A stretch of 64,000 nucleotides of DNA from Hormiphora californensis (GCA_020137815.1 CM035361.1:909524-973523); one strand, 5' to 3'. Positions 35,950 through 47,609 are shown, counted from the first letter of the stretch. Notes: generated from the letters alone by a model not told the origin. Program-made: numbers and translations.

Positions 35950-37145
35950 GATGATGTTTAACAAACGACTAGAAAATCATCAGAAAATACATCAGGAAAC
36001 TAAAAGTTTTGACATGGCGAAAATGAAAGTGTTTTCGGAAAATTCTAGTGCAAGCCCAAAAAAAATAAAATAAGGTGGAATTTTTGACTGGAGTTTTCAA
36101 CTGTGGAAAAGATTCATACAAAAACATACAAAAATAATAATTTTACGTATTTCTATCCCGTGTCCAGTTTTTGAAACTTGCAAAGTTCAAACCCCGTGAG
36201 GAAATACCGTAAAGAGCATTCATATTCTTTTAGTCTAGTCGTTGAACACTTCTTCAGTTTGGAAACTTCCAGATCAACCTTTCTCACGCGCATGCGCCAA
36301 ATCCTAAGACTTCAGTAATTCTTTGAATTGACATCTACATGTTTAGTGCCGGTAGGAAATTAGGATTGCAAATCACCCAATCAAAATCAAGAACGGCATC
36401 TCTTGAAACGCGGGCCGATTTAAAATAAAACGAAAATTCAAAGCATACTCGGAAATTTATCACGCAGACCGTGTGCCACCGCGCGTAAAATCAGACAATT
36501 GTATGCTTGTCGCATTGGAAAATGATTCAATGCAAGGATCGTACAATGTTTATGCAGACCTTTCACGACCGCGATCAATCGTGCACTGTTGACTCGTGCT
36601 GATCGGCTTGATAATTGTTGACAACCTCTCTCTTCTCTCCAACTCTCTCTCTCTCTCTGTTCCGCTGACTCTGGCTCCCTTGCTCGCCTCTGCTTCTCTC
36701 TTCCACCCTCTATGTCTTTTGTATTCCCTGACTCTCGTTGCCGTTGTCGTCGTTTGGTTATTACCATATATTCCAAACTCCTATCCATTACCTAATTTCC
36801 TTCCGATCTTAACCACCTTCATTATGTTTGTATAATGAAAAAACAGGATAAGTGTAGTTAAATCAATAGAGGATGGTTGGAGGTGTTACATATCATGAAG
36901 AGGAAGTTGAGGATAATTCGTTTAATTGAGAGCTTTATCATTTTGTATGAAAACAGGTAAGTGAGCTCCCGGCTGGATCGAGGTGTAAGTGACGTATCAT
37001 GAGAGACTGATATTCATAAATTGGCTTACTTTCTCGATGGAGAATCAGGGAAGGAGCTGTCCAACAAGGGCCCCCCACTGACAGTGGACGTTCTTGAATT
37101 ACGTGTATGCTAATGGCTTTTTTCTAGTCCTGAATGTGCGTTGTG
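35950..37145. other. Upstream region of BBS7
   Basis: The BBS7 promoter is expected here on the minus strand. A TC-rich stretch lies at 36620-36730. No other gene or RNA recognised. Confidence 0.6.
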
Positions 37146-38879
37146 GAGGAGAGATGGAGAGATGGAGAGATGGAGAGATGGAGAGATGGAGAGATGGAGA
37201 GATGGAGAGATGGAGAGATGGAGAGATGGAGAGATGGAGAGATGGAGAGATGGAGAGATGGAGAGATGGAGAGATGGAGAGATGGAGAGATGGAGAGATG
37301 GAGAGATGGAGAGATGGAGAGATGGAGAGATGGAGAGATGGAGAGATGGAGAGATGGAGAGATGGAGAGATGGAGAGATGGAGAGATGGAGAGATGGAGA
37401 GATGGAGAGATGGAGAGATGGAGAGATGGAGAGATGGAGAGATGGAGAGATGGAGAGATGGAGAGATGGAGAGATGGAGAGATGGAGAGATGGAGAGATG
37501 GAGAGATGGAGAGATGGAGAGATGGAGAGATGGAGAGATGGAGAGATGGAGAGATGGAGAGATGGAGAGATGGAGAGATGGAGAGATGGAGAGATGGAGA
37601 GATGGAGAGATGGAGAGATGGAGAGATGGAGAGATGGAGAGATGGAGAGATGGAGAGATGGAGAGATGGAGAGATGGAGAGATGGAGAGATGGAGAGATG
37701 GAGAGATGGAGAGATGGAGAGATGGAGAGATGGAGAGATGGAGAGATGGAGAGATGGAGAGATGGAGAGATGGAGAGATGGAGAGATGGAGAGATGGAGA
37801 GATGGAGAGATGGAGAGATGGAGAGATGGAGAGATGGAGAGATGGAGAGATGGAGAGATGGAGAGATGGAGAGATGGAGAGATGGAGAGATGGAGAGATG
37901 GAGAGATGGAGAGATGGAGAGATGGAGAGATGGAGAGATGGAGAGATGGAGAGATGGAGAGATGGAGAGATGGAGAGATGGAGAGATGGAGAGATGGAGA
38001 GATGGAGAGATGGAGAGATGGAGAGATGGAGAGATGGAGAGATGGAGAGATGGAGAGATGGAGAGATGGAGAGATGGAGAGATGGAGAGATGGAGAGATG
38101 GAGAGATGGAGAGATGGAGAGATGGAGAGATGGAGAGATGGAGAGATGGAGAGATGGAGAGATGGAGAGATGGAGAGATGGAGAGATGGAGAGATGGAGA
38201 TGGAGAGATGGAGAGATGGAGATGGAGAGATGGAGAGATGGAGAGATGGAGATGGAGATGGAGATGGAGATGGAGATGGAGATGGAGATGGAGATGGAGA
38301 TGGAGATGGAGATGGAGATGGAGATGGAGATGGAGATGGATAGATGGAGATGGAGATGGAGATGGAGATGGAGATGGAGATGGAGATGGAGATGGAGATG
38401 GAGATGGAGATGGAGATGGAGATGGAGATGGAGATGGAGATGGAGATGGAGATGGAGATGGAGATGGAGATGGAGATGGAGATGGAGATGGAGATGGAGA
38501 TGGAGATGGAGATGGAGATGGAGATGGAGATGGAGATGGAGATGGAGATGGAGATGGAGATGGAGATGGAGATGGAGATGGAGATGGAGATGGAGATGGA
38601 GATGGAGATGGAGATGGAGATGGAGATGGAGATGGAGATGGAGATGGAGATGGAGATGGAGATGGAGATGGAGATGGAGATGGAGATGGAGATGGAGATG
38701 GAGATGGAGATGGAGATGGAGATGGAGATGGAGATGGAGATGGAGATGGAGATGGAGATGGAGATGGAGATGGAGATGGAGATGGAGATGGAGATGGAGA
38801 TGGAGATGGAGATGGAGATGGAGATGGAGATGGAGATGGAGATGGAGATGGAGATGGAGATGGAGATGGAGATGGAGAT
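37146..38879. repeat. 1.7-kb satellite: (GATGGAGA)n changing to (GATGGA)n
   Basis: From about 37150 to 38200 the unit is 8 bp (about 130 copies, essentially perfect). Between about 38190 and 38260 8-bp and 6-bp units alternate. From about 38260 to 38879 the unit is 6 bp (about 100 copies), with a single TAGATGG variant at 38340. Five or six frames are open throughout, so the 600-residue [14 protein letters not shown] and SISPSLHL-type frames carry no evidence of coding. Confidence 0.98.
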
Positions 38880-38999
38880 TCTGGGTTTGGGAAGGGAGGG
38901 GGATGCGGAGGGGGGAGGGGTGTGGTAGTAGTGGATGTTTGTGTGGGGTGTCTGTGTGAAGGGTGAGCAATGCTCACTGAGCATGTGTGGGTCACCATG

Positions 39000-39690
39000 A
39001 ACTGATTTGTAATCTCTAAATTAGGCGATCTAATTTAGGCCCTACCCAGTACCCCACATCAGCGGAGAAAACCTTACTCTCGTTAATTAAGCTCTCATAT
39101 TTCAAGAAACTTTTCAATAAGAAACTTTTTTCTAGGAAACTTCAAGTGTAAGCAATCCAAAAACAAAAAGAATTTTTTCTATATCAAGAAACTAAACAAG
39201 TTGGGGGTGTTCTATTTTGTTGTGGTGTCTCTGAATTGTGTGATTTACATTTGAAAAGTTTCTTTTAAAAAAGTTTCTCACTAAAGCGTTTCTTAAAAAT
39301 CGAGAGTAAGGTATATCTAAAAAGATGATGACAGTAGATAAATGTAGGATTTCCTAAAACCTGCTCCCAACCTCCGTACTGATATCTAATCTCTTCATTA
39401 GGCCCTACCTCTCCACGTCCCAACAACCGATAAAAAACTAAATAGATGTTGGATGTCCCTAAACCTGCTCCCATCCTTTGTACTGACTACTGATATATTC
39501 TCTCCTCATGCAGGGTCGAGACAGTGATATCTATTTGTTTGGAATATGACCAGATAGTATATGGGATCGCCTCATAACAAGCACAAAGCTGACAAAAAGC
39601 CCAGGACCAGTACACGATATTTAAATTAACCCTGTGCGATAGAAATTGGTAAGTCTCGTTAAAGTCAGAGTAGACAGAAAAAGAATTGTA
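39000..39690. repeat. Short repeats between satellite and composite element
   Basis: A unit of about 95-110 bp containing AAACCTGCTCCCA and TACTGATAT/TAATCTCTTCATTAGG occurs around 39350-39400 and 39440-39500, with a weaker copy near 39010. No gene is seen. Confidence 0.6.
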
Positions 39691-39963
39691 CAAGCTTGAT
39701 TGATGTAATAGAGCAGAACTCTCCGAGTATTTTCACTTTTCCCGCTCTGAAAAGATACATTCCTCGCTCTATTATATTTGTTACCAGGGGGCTGGAACTC
39801 TATCTCGCTATGTTCTGTGGGCACTGGGCCCAGTGTCAAAGTATCTCAACCCGACTAGGAGCCTGAGTTTTATTAAAAATTTGACTAGGAAGGAAACAAA
39901 TGTTTCTGTTTTAATACATAATTAAGTTTTAACACATTGATTAATTAACTAGATTATTGTATA

Positions 39964-40135
39964 CAGTCGGACCCCGATTTAACGGCACCCTCGGGGGAAA
40001 GGGTTTTGTCCGTTAAATCGGGGTGTCCGCTAAATCGGGGTCAAATATGGTTGATTTTCTATATCGGGGGAAGATTATGCTGCCGTTAAATCGGGGTGCC
40101 GCTAAATCGGGGGCCGTTAAATCGGGGTCCGACTG
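39964..40135. mobile_element. 172-bp pogo/Tigger-like MITE, copy 1
   Basis: Ends CAGTCGGACCCCGATTTA and TAAATCGGGGTCCGACTG are flanked by TA on both sides. Internal copies of TTAAATCGGGG repeat. TIR sequence and TA target fit the pogo branch of Tc1/mariner. A same-length copy is at 54313-54484. Confidence 0.92.
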
Positions 40136-40184
40136 TAATAACAAAAGGTTAAATTTAAAAAAAGTAATGACTAAGATTTTTGTC

Positions 40185-40252
40185 AAACCTGGGGATCGAA
40201 CCCGAGTCGCCTGCTTGACAGGCGAGAATTGTACCACTCGACCACCAAGCTT
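40185..40252 (-). tRNA. tRNA-like sequence (Asp GTC-type anticodon loop), probably SINE or pseudogene
   Basis: On the minus strand an A box (TGGTCGAGTGG) and a B box (GGTTCGATCCC) are present with normal spacing. An anticodon loop CTGTCAA reads GTC. Acceptor ends AGCTTGG and CCAGGTT pair with wobbles, but the anticodon and T stems contain mismatches. It is more likely a tRNA-derived repeat or pseudogene than a working tRNA. Confidence 0.45.
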
Positions 40253-40542
40253 CTGCCATTGGGACAATTCAGCGCTGTATATAATGTTTAGATCTCTAGT
40301 CTACAAAGCATGACTTTTCAGCAATTAGCTTATGGTGCGCTGCGGGATCCCTGACTAGCACATGATACCTCCTAGGCTCCCTCTCTACCTACTAGAGATC
40401 CTGACAACGATGAGAGAGATCTCACACATATGCATTGACAAGCGTTCTTCTATGATATTTTGATGCTATCAGTGTCATGTTACAACACACTGGAATGAAT
40501 AAAGAGAGAGAAAAATTATGAAAGTAAAAAGTAAGCCAAATC

Positions 40543-40611
40543 ACCCCATCCGGATTCGAACCCAGACCATCGGGGTGAGAGTCCATGGTGTAACCACTAC
40601 ACCACCGATGG
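40543..40611 (-). tRNA. tRNA-like sequence (Glu CTC-type anticodon loop), probably SINE or pseudogene
   Basis: The minus strand has an A box (TGGTGTAGTGG), a perfect B box (GGTTCGAATCC), a D arm like that of eukaryotic tRNA-Glu, and an anticodon loop CTCTCAC reading CTC. The acceptor CCATC/GATGG pairs only with a bulge, and the anticodon stem is poor. It lies in the same composite element as the other tRNA-like sequence. Confidence 0.45.
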
Positions 40612-40984
40612 AAAATGGAAGTGGTGAAAATCAGAGTTCTCCAAATCAGAGAAAATACAAAGATGGTGATTTGAATAGAAGTTTGTCACCCCTAACTACA
40701 TTGTTTTTTAAAATTTGCTACAACAGTAATATACCATTTTCTTAATTTCTCACTATGATTTTCACATTTTAGAAATTTGACTAGATGTTTTGGCGATAAA
40801 ATTGACTAGCAGCCAGGATCCCTAGATACCCGAACTTTGACACTGGGGCACTGGGCGTGTATGCCCGAACAGTGAACCTGCCCCGCCGTGTGTATAATAG
40901 AGAGCAATTTCACAGCGAGGAATGTATCATTGTATCTTTTGAGAGCGGGAAAAATGGAAAATACTCGGAAAGTTATATGCTTTA

Positions 40985-41137
40985 AAGTCGGATTTTTTGA
41001 AGTTGTCACCCCCCCCGTTTCGTGCGCGGAATGTTTTTGTGCGTCACATCACATGTTAACGTGTGGTGTGCGCGTCAAAATTGATAAATTTCACATGCGC
41101 AGTCATTTTGGGGTGACAACTTCAAAAAAATCCGACT
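40985..41137. mobile_element. 153-bp MITE nested in the composite element
   Basis: Terminal inverted repeats AGTCGGATTTTTTGAAGTTG and CAACTTCAAAAAAATCCGAC enclose a short unique core. It interrupts the right arm of the composite inverted repeat. Confidence 0.85.
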
Positions 41138-41289
41138 CTACTACCTCAATCAAGCTTCTCCAATTCTGCTTCTGTCCACTCTCACTTCAATGCGTACGTC
41201 AGTATTCCCCACTGACCGGCTTCCTTCATTCATAGCTGTGACATGCATAACTAGAACTGTGACGTGTGTATGTGTGTGTGTTTATAACT

Positions 41290-44085
41290 GTGTCAATATT
41301 CTCTAATGGTTACAAAGTGTTCAGACTGGATCGCTGTGCTGCTACCCATCCCTTTGACCCCGATCAACCCAGGAAGTTTAGGGCCAACGGTGGTGGGGTG
41401 CTCATAGCGCATAGGGAAGACCTTTCTCTTTCTAGTTATAAGTTTGACCGCTTTAGTACCCAGGCAGAGATTCTCAGTGTTGTTTTCAACTGTAGTACCA
41501 ACATCAGTTTCTGTATAACCACCTTTTACCGTGTTAGTTCGTTAACATCTGTTAACCTGTCCAATGTTAAAAGTTATTTGTTGAATCTGGCCAAAACCAG
41601 GAGTTTCAAGCGGCATTTCTTAGTCGGTGACTTCAACCTACCAGGGATCTCCTGGCCCGATGGCACCACTAAGAATGCTCTTGAAAGTGAGTTCGTTGAC
41701 TTTCTCTGTGGTGAACTAGGTCATTCCCAGATGGTTATGTCCCCTACACATGTCTCTGGTAACACATTAGATTTGTTGTTCACCAACTGCCCGGATCTCG
41801 TTGGTCAGTTGTCAGTTTGTGATGTGAATGAGGTGTGTTGTTCTGATCACTACGGGCTGAGATTTAATATAAATCTAAGTTTCAACCGTAGTAGCCGTCC
41901 TGCCAGATTTCGTTATGATTTTAGAAAGTTCGACCCCATTCCACTGAATGTCGCCCTTGGCATGGTGAACTGGGATCGGCTTATCAGTGTTAATATCAAC
42001 GATTCCTGGGAGAATGTGAGGAGAGTGATTGTTAGTCTGTGTGAGAAGTACATCCCCAAGAAGCGTGTGAGAAACCCTTTCACCCCGTCGTGGCATGATG
42101 ATCGTGATGTGGTGAGAGCTAGAAACAGGAAGGAGACCCTGAGATCTCGTCTCAGTGGCAACCCCTCTCCTGAGAATAAGACAGCTTATTATGTGGCTAG
42201 AAAAAACCTAAAGAGGGTTATCTCATCTAGAATGAACGACTATTTTGATGTTGATTCTGGGTGTGGTATCACCAAGAGGTTCTGGTCTCATATTAAGTTG
42301 TCCAGTAAGACCCTGCGGATCCCCGAGAGTGTGTTTAGTGACGGTGTGTATAGGTCTGATCCCTCTGGTAAGGCGAACCTGTTCAACAACCATCTTGTCT
42401 CACATTTCACTGCTCCTAGTAGCTACGATATTGAGGTAGATGTGTCTGAGAGCTCAGTGTTCTTTACCTATAACGAAGTGTATACTGCCCTTGCATCTAT
42501 TGATAGTTCTAAGGCCTGTGGGGATGATGGGATACCTGGCAGAGTCCTCAAAAACTGTGCTGGGTCTCTCACTTACCCCCTCTGGTTACTGTATAACATT
42601 TGTGCGAGGGAGGGTACATTTCCCGACGCTTGGAAGCTTGCCTCAATAGTACCTGTCTTTAAAAAAGGAGATCGGAGAGACGTGGCTAACTATAGACCCA
42701 TATCTCTACTTTCTCTTGTTTCTAAGGTCCTAGAGAGGCTTGTCAAGCCTAGGATTCTAGATATATGTTCCCCTCACCTAGACCCCCGTCAGCATGGTTT
42801 TCTAGGAGGTAGATCCTGTACCACACAACTTATTCCATTCACCCACAATGTGGCAGAAGCATTAGACGCGAGGGCAAGGGTAGATGTTGTATACTTTGAC
42901 TTCTCCCGTGCCTTCGATTCTTGTAATCATGATCTGATACTGAGTAAGCTGAAGCTGGGTTTTGGTGTGGGTGGTCAGTTGCTGGGACTCATTAGGAGCT
43001 ACCTGAAGGATAGATGTCAGAAAGTTGTTATTGATGGTGGGAGCTCTGATATCCTTCCGGTGGCCTCTGGTGTACCCCAGGGATCCATCTTAGGTCCTGT
43101 ATTGTTCGTCCTGTTTATTAATGATATATTTAACTTAACGTCACCTGGGACTAACATCTCCCTGTACGCTGATGACACCAAGATATGGCGCAGAATAGAC
43201 AGTATGAGTGATCATTTTGAACTTCAGAAGTCAATTGATGCCTTGTATGATTGGTCAATTCGGAGCATGATGCGGTTTCATCCAGCTAAGTGCCAGGTTC
43301 TGAGTGTCATCAGCCCTACCACACAGTCATCTAACCCTTTCAGTAGCCTCCCCTTCCACAAGTACTTCTACTCTCTTGGAGGGGTGGCTCTGGAGTATGT
43401 CACTAACCAACGTGACCTGGGTATTGTCATCAACAGCACTTTAGATTTCAACTCCCACTGTGACTCTATTATCACATCCATGTCGTTTAAGTTCAACCTG
43501 CTCCGCAGGACTTGTTATTTCCTCAGTAGGAGTTCTTGTAAGAGAACACTGTATCTGTCCATGGTGAGGTCGTTAGTTGAGCACTGTAACCAGGTCTGGT
43601 CGTGTGTGAATGCTGGTAGTCTGAGGTCACTTGAACTGCTGCAAAAACGGGTTGTGAAATGGATCAGAAATGAACCACTTGCCTCGTATACAAATGACGA
43701 GTATGTGGATCATCTGCTGAGTTTGAACCTTCTCCCGTTTAAGCAGCTGTTCGAGTTTTACGATCTTAGATTGTTTTACAAGATTGTGTATGGTATGATT
43801 AGCATCACTGTCCCTCAGTACATTCAACCGATCAACCCCAGCACACTCAGAGCCACCCGTCAGAATAGTGACATTCGTGAGGGTCGTGACAAAACGACTC
43901 TAGTGTTCATGTCTGCCTACCACACGAACACTCATAGGGCTCTTAGGACTAGCTTTTTTCACCGAGTCACTGATTTGTGGAATAAGCTGCCCTACTCTAT
44001 CAGACAGAGTGATTCACTGACTGAGTTTGTCCGTCTCACTAAGAAACACCTGATTGAGTCCATTGTACCCAGTAACGTTCTCTAG
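41290..44085 (+). CDS. LINE endonuclease/reverse transcriptase ORF, N-terminally truncated but open
   Basis: About 930 residues are open to TAG at 44085. Endonuclease pieces are FLVGDFNLPGISWPDG and CSDHYGLRF. RT motifs are FKKGDRRDVANYRPISLL, RQHGFLGGRSCTTQL, VYFDFSRAFDSCNHD, GVPQGSILGPVLFVLFINDI and YADDTKIW. The C-terminus has VTDLWNKLPYSIRQ. Only the first part of the endonuclease is missing and no native start is visible. Upstream in-frame ATG codons are adventitious. Confidence 0.88.
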   Translation: MSIFSNGYKVFRLDRCAATHPFDPDQPRKFRANGGGVLIAHREDLSLSSYKFDRFSTQAEILSVVFNCSTNISFCITTFYRVSSLTSVNLSNVKSYLLNLAKTRSFKRHFLVGDFNLPGISWPDGTTKNALESEFVDFLCGELGHSQMVMSPTHVSGNTLDLLFTNCPDLVGQLSVCDVNEVCCSDHYGLRFNINLSFNRSSRPARFRYDFRKFDPIPLNVALGMVNWDRLISVNINDSWENVRRVIVSLCEKYIPKKRVRNPFTPSWHDDRDVVRARNRKETLRSRLSGNPSPENKTAYYVARKNLKRVISSRMNDYFDVDSGCGITKRFWSHIKLSSKTLRIPESVFSDGVYRSDPSGKANLFNNHLVSHFTAPSSYDIEVDVSESSVFFTYNEVYTALASIDSSKACGDDGIPGRVLKNCAGSLTYPLWLLYNICAREGTFPDAWKLASIVPVFKKGDRRDVANYRPISLLSLVSKVLERLVKPRILDICSPHLDPRQHGFLGGRSCTTQLIPFTHNVAEALDARARVDVVYFDFSRAFDSCNHDLILSKLKLGFGVGGQLLGLIRSYLKDRCQKVVIDGGSSDILPVASGVPQGSILGPVLFVLFINDIFNLTSPGTNISLYADDTKIWRRIDSMSDHFELQKSIDALYDWSIRSMMRFHPAKCQVLSVISPTTQSSNPFSSLPFHKYFYSLGGVALEYVTNQRDLGIVINSTLDFNSHCDSIITSMSFKFNLLRRTCYFLSRSSCKRTLYLSMVRSLVEHCNQVWSCVNAGSLRSLELLQKRVVKWIRNEPLASYTNDEYVDHLLSLNLLPFKQLFEFYDLRLFYKIVYGMISITVPQYIQPINPSTLRATRQNSDIREGRDKTTLVFMSAYHTNTHRALRTSFFHRVTDLWNKLPYSIRQSDSLTEFVRLTKKHLIESIVPSNVL

Positions 44086-44409
44086 TACACAATACACCTC
44101 CCCTCCCCCTACCCCTCCCCCTACCCCTCCCCACTCTGTTCATGTTCACAGTCCGAGATATGAGGCCTGCTCCACCCTCGGGATAGCCGCCCAGTCCACC
44201 AGGTATTTTCTACCCCCTCTCTTTAGTACTTCAATTACCGTGACGAGGCTTTTGCAGTATTTTACTAGCCTTCTATCTAGATTTCAGGGCCCCTTAGCTG
44301 CAGCAGACGCTGTGTGGGGTCCTTAGTGTGTACGGTTCTGATGTGTGTATTGATTTCTTTGCCTTTGTAAGTATACCTAAAATAGTTCTTCCCAGTAAAA
44401 AAAAATTAA
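41290..44409 (+). mobile_element. 5'-truncated LINE with short A tail
   Basis: The endonuclease begins part-way through its domain (at about NGYKVFRLDRC), so the element is 5'-truncated. It ends in a run of nine A at about 44397-44405 after the ORF and a 3' UTR. It differs in sequence from both LINEs in WDFY3, so three families are present. Confidence 0.85.
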
Positions 44410-45590
44410 TTGTCACTGAAAAGATAGTAATGTTGTTACTGTCCGAGTTATCTAGCTTATTCGGGTTTATAAATAAAAATATCAATATCCCCTAAAACAA
44501 ATGAAATTTTCATTTGTTATTGGGGATATTTCTTTGAAAAGGGAGCAAGTTTACGGGTGTGGTTGTACCATAGTTTTGTGTTAGGACTATCCACTATAAC
44601 TGTGTTACTGTTATTGTAAACTTAAATTGTAAATTGTTTTTTCCATTTCAGTAACTGAAGGAGCTGCTAGTGCAAAACTATATGTGGAGGACTACAAAAT
44701 ATATATATAGAGGACTACAAGTGCAAGTGCAGTACAGTGCAAGGGGATCGCTAGTGTCTAATGAAGCCGGTTTATCAATTATTGGCGTAATGACGTGGCT
44801 GCTCTGACTTACGATGACATTGAATCTGGTATTAATAAAGATTTGACTCTACAAAGACCATAAAAAGGCCATGGACTCTATATTCTAAAATACTCGAAGC
44901 TTATAAGAAGAGTCATACGACATACGGGCTGTGATTGTGGCTGTGATGAGCTGTCGAGGTGAGAGGACATGTAGATTTCATGGGTGTAAAGTAACTGTGA
45001 AAGTTGTGTTTTCTCCTTTTGGTCGGGATACGAACTGAATAGGGTTTTATTGTAGAACAACGCTACGTTCTACAATATGATATCAAAATTAAAACCCGTC
45101 GAATACTCTAGTACTCATTTCATAAAGCTGGTCAGTGGTCCAGATCCGGCCGGAAGGAGAAAACACAGCTTCCTCGTTAATTATGCGGCTAATCAACAAT
45201 TTTCTCTCAATAGCTGAGAAACTGATACTGATAGTTCCCATAATTTATGTGAAAAATGCGGATCTGTGTGTTATATTTATAATTATCAACTGCCATGCTA
45301 TTCATTATCATATTTTAAATTTTGTTACCTTGTTTATAAAACTAAAAGATGTTTATAATTTGACTCCCTACACTGGCGAAAAAAGGAAGATGCTACTGGT
45401 TCAAAGTTTCAAACATTGTTTGGTAATGTCATGTCATGTTTTTGTTCATCAGCAAGCTGCCGTCTGCCCTGGTAAATTGACGCCAGGGCGCGAATGTTTG
45501 TCTGTTTGTCTGTGACTTGATGGGAGAAACGGCTGACGCGGAGATCAACTCTGTGGAAATTTGGCGCGAGATTTCACGGCGCGCACGTCG
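44410..45590. other. Intergenic AT-rich sequence
   Basis: A small palindrome lies at 44490-44525 (ACAAATGAAATTTTCATTTG) and AGAGGACTACAA-type repeats at 44680-44725. No gene or RNA recognised. Confidence 0.65.
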
Positions 45591-45594
45591 TATG

Positions 45595-45722
45595 AAAGGT
45601 CGAGCACAAGGTCTGACCAGTCACGTGACCACTGCGCGTCGTTGAACCGCCGTTGAGCCGCAGCGCGAAAAAAAGTGCTGACATTGACCGGACCTTGTGC
45701 TCGACCTTGTGCTCGACCTTCA
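45595..45722. repeat. Inverted repeat upstream of the OST-alpha-like gene
   Basis: GGTCGAGCACAAGGTC near 45599 is inverted as GACCTTGTGCTCGACC near 45705, and the right copy is followed by partial duplicates. Between them is a GC-rich stretch with TCACGTGA. It may contribute to a promoter but nothing proves that. Confidence 0.75.
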
Positions 45723-45774
45723 TGTGCTCGACCTGAACATTTCCGAGTATGCTCATTTCATTTCAAAAGACGCT

Positions 45775-45835
45775 TTTGGCATGCGCTGCAGACCCCAAGT
45801 GCGCGCGTTTTCCACGGCCTGTAGCATAGGCCAAA
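45775..45835. mobile_element. 61-bp micro-MITE, intact copy
   Basis: The element runs TTTGGCATGCGCTGCAGACC to GTAGCATAGGCCAAA and is flanked by an AGACGCTT direct repeat (about 8 bp, overlapping the terminal T). A second copy, split by an insertion, lies at 58863-59079 and has its own direct repeat, AGTTTTTG. Confidence 0.85.
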
Positions 45836-45972
45836 AGACGCTTCGGTTCAAAAAGTTAAAGAAGATTTTGTTTCCTTTTCAGTGCTCTCGGCTCTCGCCT
45901 TCACACCGGCTTGCTGCTGAGCTTTCATCTTTGCTCTGGATTATTTCTCTATTTTGTACTCAATCTATAGAA

Positions 45973-47251
45973 ATGTCAAACAATGTGGAAATGTTAAACG
46001 GGACGGATGGTAAGGGAGACGAAGAGGAGGGAGAGGACTTCCCGACACTATCAGAAATGCTAGAAACTCTCCAAGCCCCAGAGTGGATATTCTACGTCAT
46101 CATATCAGCAGTTTTATGTTTCTTCATAATAGGACTTGATATTAGAACGATCTTACAGCACAAAAAGTTTTCTACCCGTCACCCTCTTCAGTGCCAAACA
46201 ACACTTGGTATTCTCCAGGTTAGACCGATCACGAATTTGATGTTACCTGCGTCCTGCAGTTGTCATGAAGTTCATGACATGAACGGCGATCATTACACTA
46301 CCAATAGCACGCAGATTAATGTCAATTTTGCTGTCAACGTCATTTAATCGTTTATCATCTTTATCATCTTTGACAGATGTCAATAGCCTGTCAATTGTTA
46401 TCCCTTGAAATGACTAAATATCCAATTATTTTCAGGTATACCCTATATACGCAATAATGCACGCAGCTGGTCTTATCATCCCTAAAATGACAGAGCTCTG
46501 TTTGTACATCGCAGAAACATATGAAGCTCTAACCTTCCTGTTCTTCCTACGTCTCGTTCTGACATATCTGGGAGGAAAGAAAAGTACCAAAGCGACACTG
46601 AAAGGGGACCATGTCCATGTTAATGTGTTTCCACTGTGCTGTCTTTTCTGCTTTCCATCATTCAAGTTTACCAGAAAGTACTTCATTTTCTGTGAGTGGC
46701 TCGTCTACTCCTACGTCATTTTCTCCGTTGTCTTTGGGTTTGTGGAAATGGCTAACATTCTAGATCAAAGCCATGATTATCCCGCAAACGTGGTTGAAGC
46801 GGATATCAGCCTTGCATACAACATTACTTCTCTAGCGCTCCTAGTAGTTGCAATTTACGGCCTATCAGGGATCTACCACAGCGCTGAGGAGTACCTAAAG
46901 CACAGGGCGATTATCAAAAAGTTCCTAGTTTATAAGGTGTTTGTAACTCTTGCAAAGATTGAGGAGCTCCTGGTTGGGTCTCTAGTTAGTAAGGAGATAA
47001 TCCATGAGGAGTGGAGGTTCAATAAAGTGTTCACAGCTGCTCTCCGTGCTCGGTTCATGGTGTCATTCCTGATTGTGGTCGAGGCGGCATTCTTCTTTCC
47101 CCTGGCGTGTCGGTGGTATGGTACTGAGGATTATGTGGCGTTGGAGGATGAAGGGAATCTGGCTAAAGATTTGGATGTGGTGATTGATGGGTTGGCAGAG
47201 ATGGACAGGAATGGATGCCCACAGTCATTGGAGGGAGATAACAAGGTTTAG
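45973..47251 (+). CDS. SLC51A: OST-alpha / TMEM184-family membrane protein (SLC51A-like)
   Basis: Two exons, 45973-46218 and 46436-47251, join in phase 0 to give 353 residues, near the usual 340 for organic solute transporter alpha. In vertebrates OST-alpha pairs with OST-beta to export bile acids and steroids; the ligand here is unknown. An acidic N-terminus (GDEEEGED) precedes a first membrane helix (FYVIISAVLCFFIIG). More helices follow, including LTFLFFLRLVLTYLG, CEWLVYSYVIFSVVFGF, ITSLALLVVAIYGLSGIY and FMVSFLIVVEAAFFFPLA. The Cys-rich CCLFCFP segment after helix 3 is a family feature. TMEM184 is the main alternative. Confidence 0.8.
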
Positions 47252-47516
47252 TAAGTTGTCAGAAAGTCTGAACAATAATGCCACTAAAACATTGTCCAAC
47301 AGTGCCCATTGTTGGTCAGAGTGCCTCCACTAAAACATTGTCCTATAAAAAAACAGCATGTCCAGTTATTAGTGTGTCTGGTAGAATCATTAATGGAACC
47401 GACCTCTCTCTTTCTCTCTCCAATACACAATGGATCGCATTTTTGCATGTGACTATCAACCACGTGTTGTCTATGTACATAATGTAGGGAGAGAAAGAGT
47501 GAGAGAGAGAGAGAGA

Positions 47517-47609
<93 letters not shown>

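Larger units (their letters stand above)
39690..41160. mobile_element. Composite inverted-repeat element with nested insertions
   Basis: A left arm (about 39690-39890) is inverted relative to a right arm (about 40745-41160). Shared pieces include AAGCTTGATTG, CTCCGAGTATTTTC, AGATACATTCCTCGCTCTAT and GACACTGGG. The right arm is interrupted by a MITE at 40985-41137. The interior holds a pogo-like MITE and two tRNA-like sequences. No transposase frame is seen. Confidence 0.7.

Noticed and set aside
35950-35964. BBS7 start at 35964
   Set aside because: That codon is TTG; the ATG at 35949 aligns with the family N-terminus.
37094-38998. Open frames of 400-624 residues on both strands ([16 protein letters not shown] and SISPSLHL types)
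   Set aside because: They are translations of a pure 8-bp/6-bp satellite with no stops in most frames, with no domain and no splice context.
40185-40611. Two functional tRNA genes
   Set aside because: Pol III boxes are good but several stem pairs are broken and both sit inside a repeat element, so they are listed only as tRNA-like.
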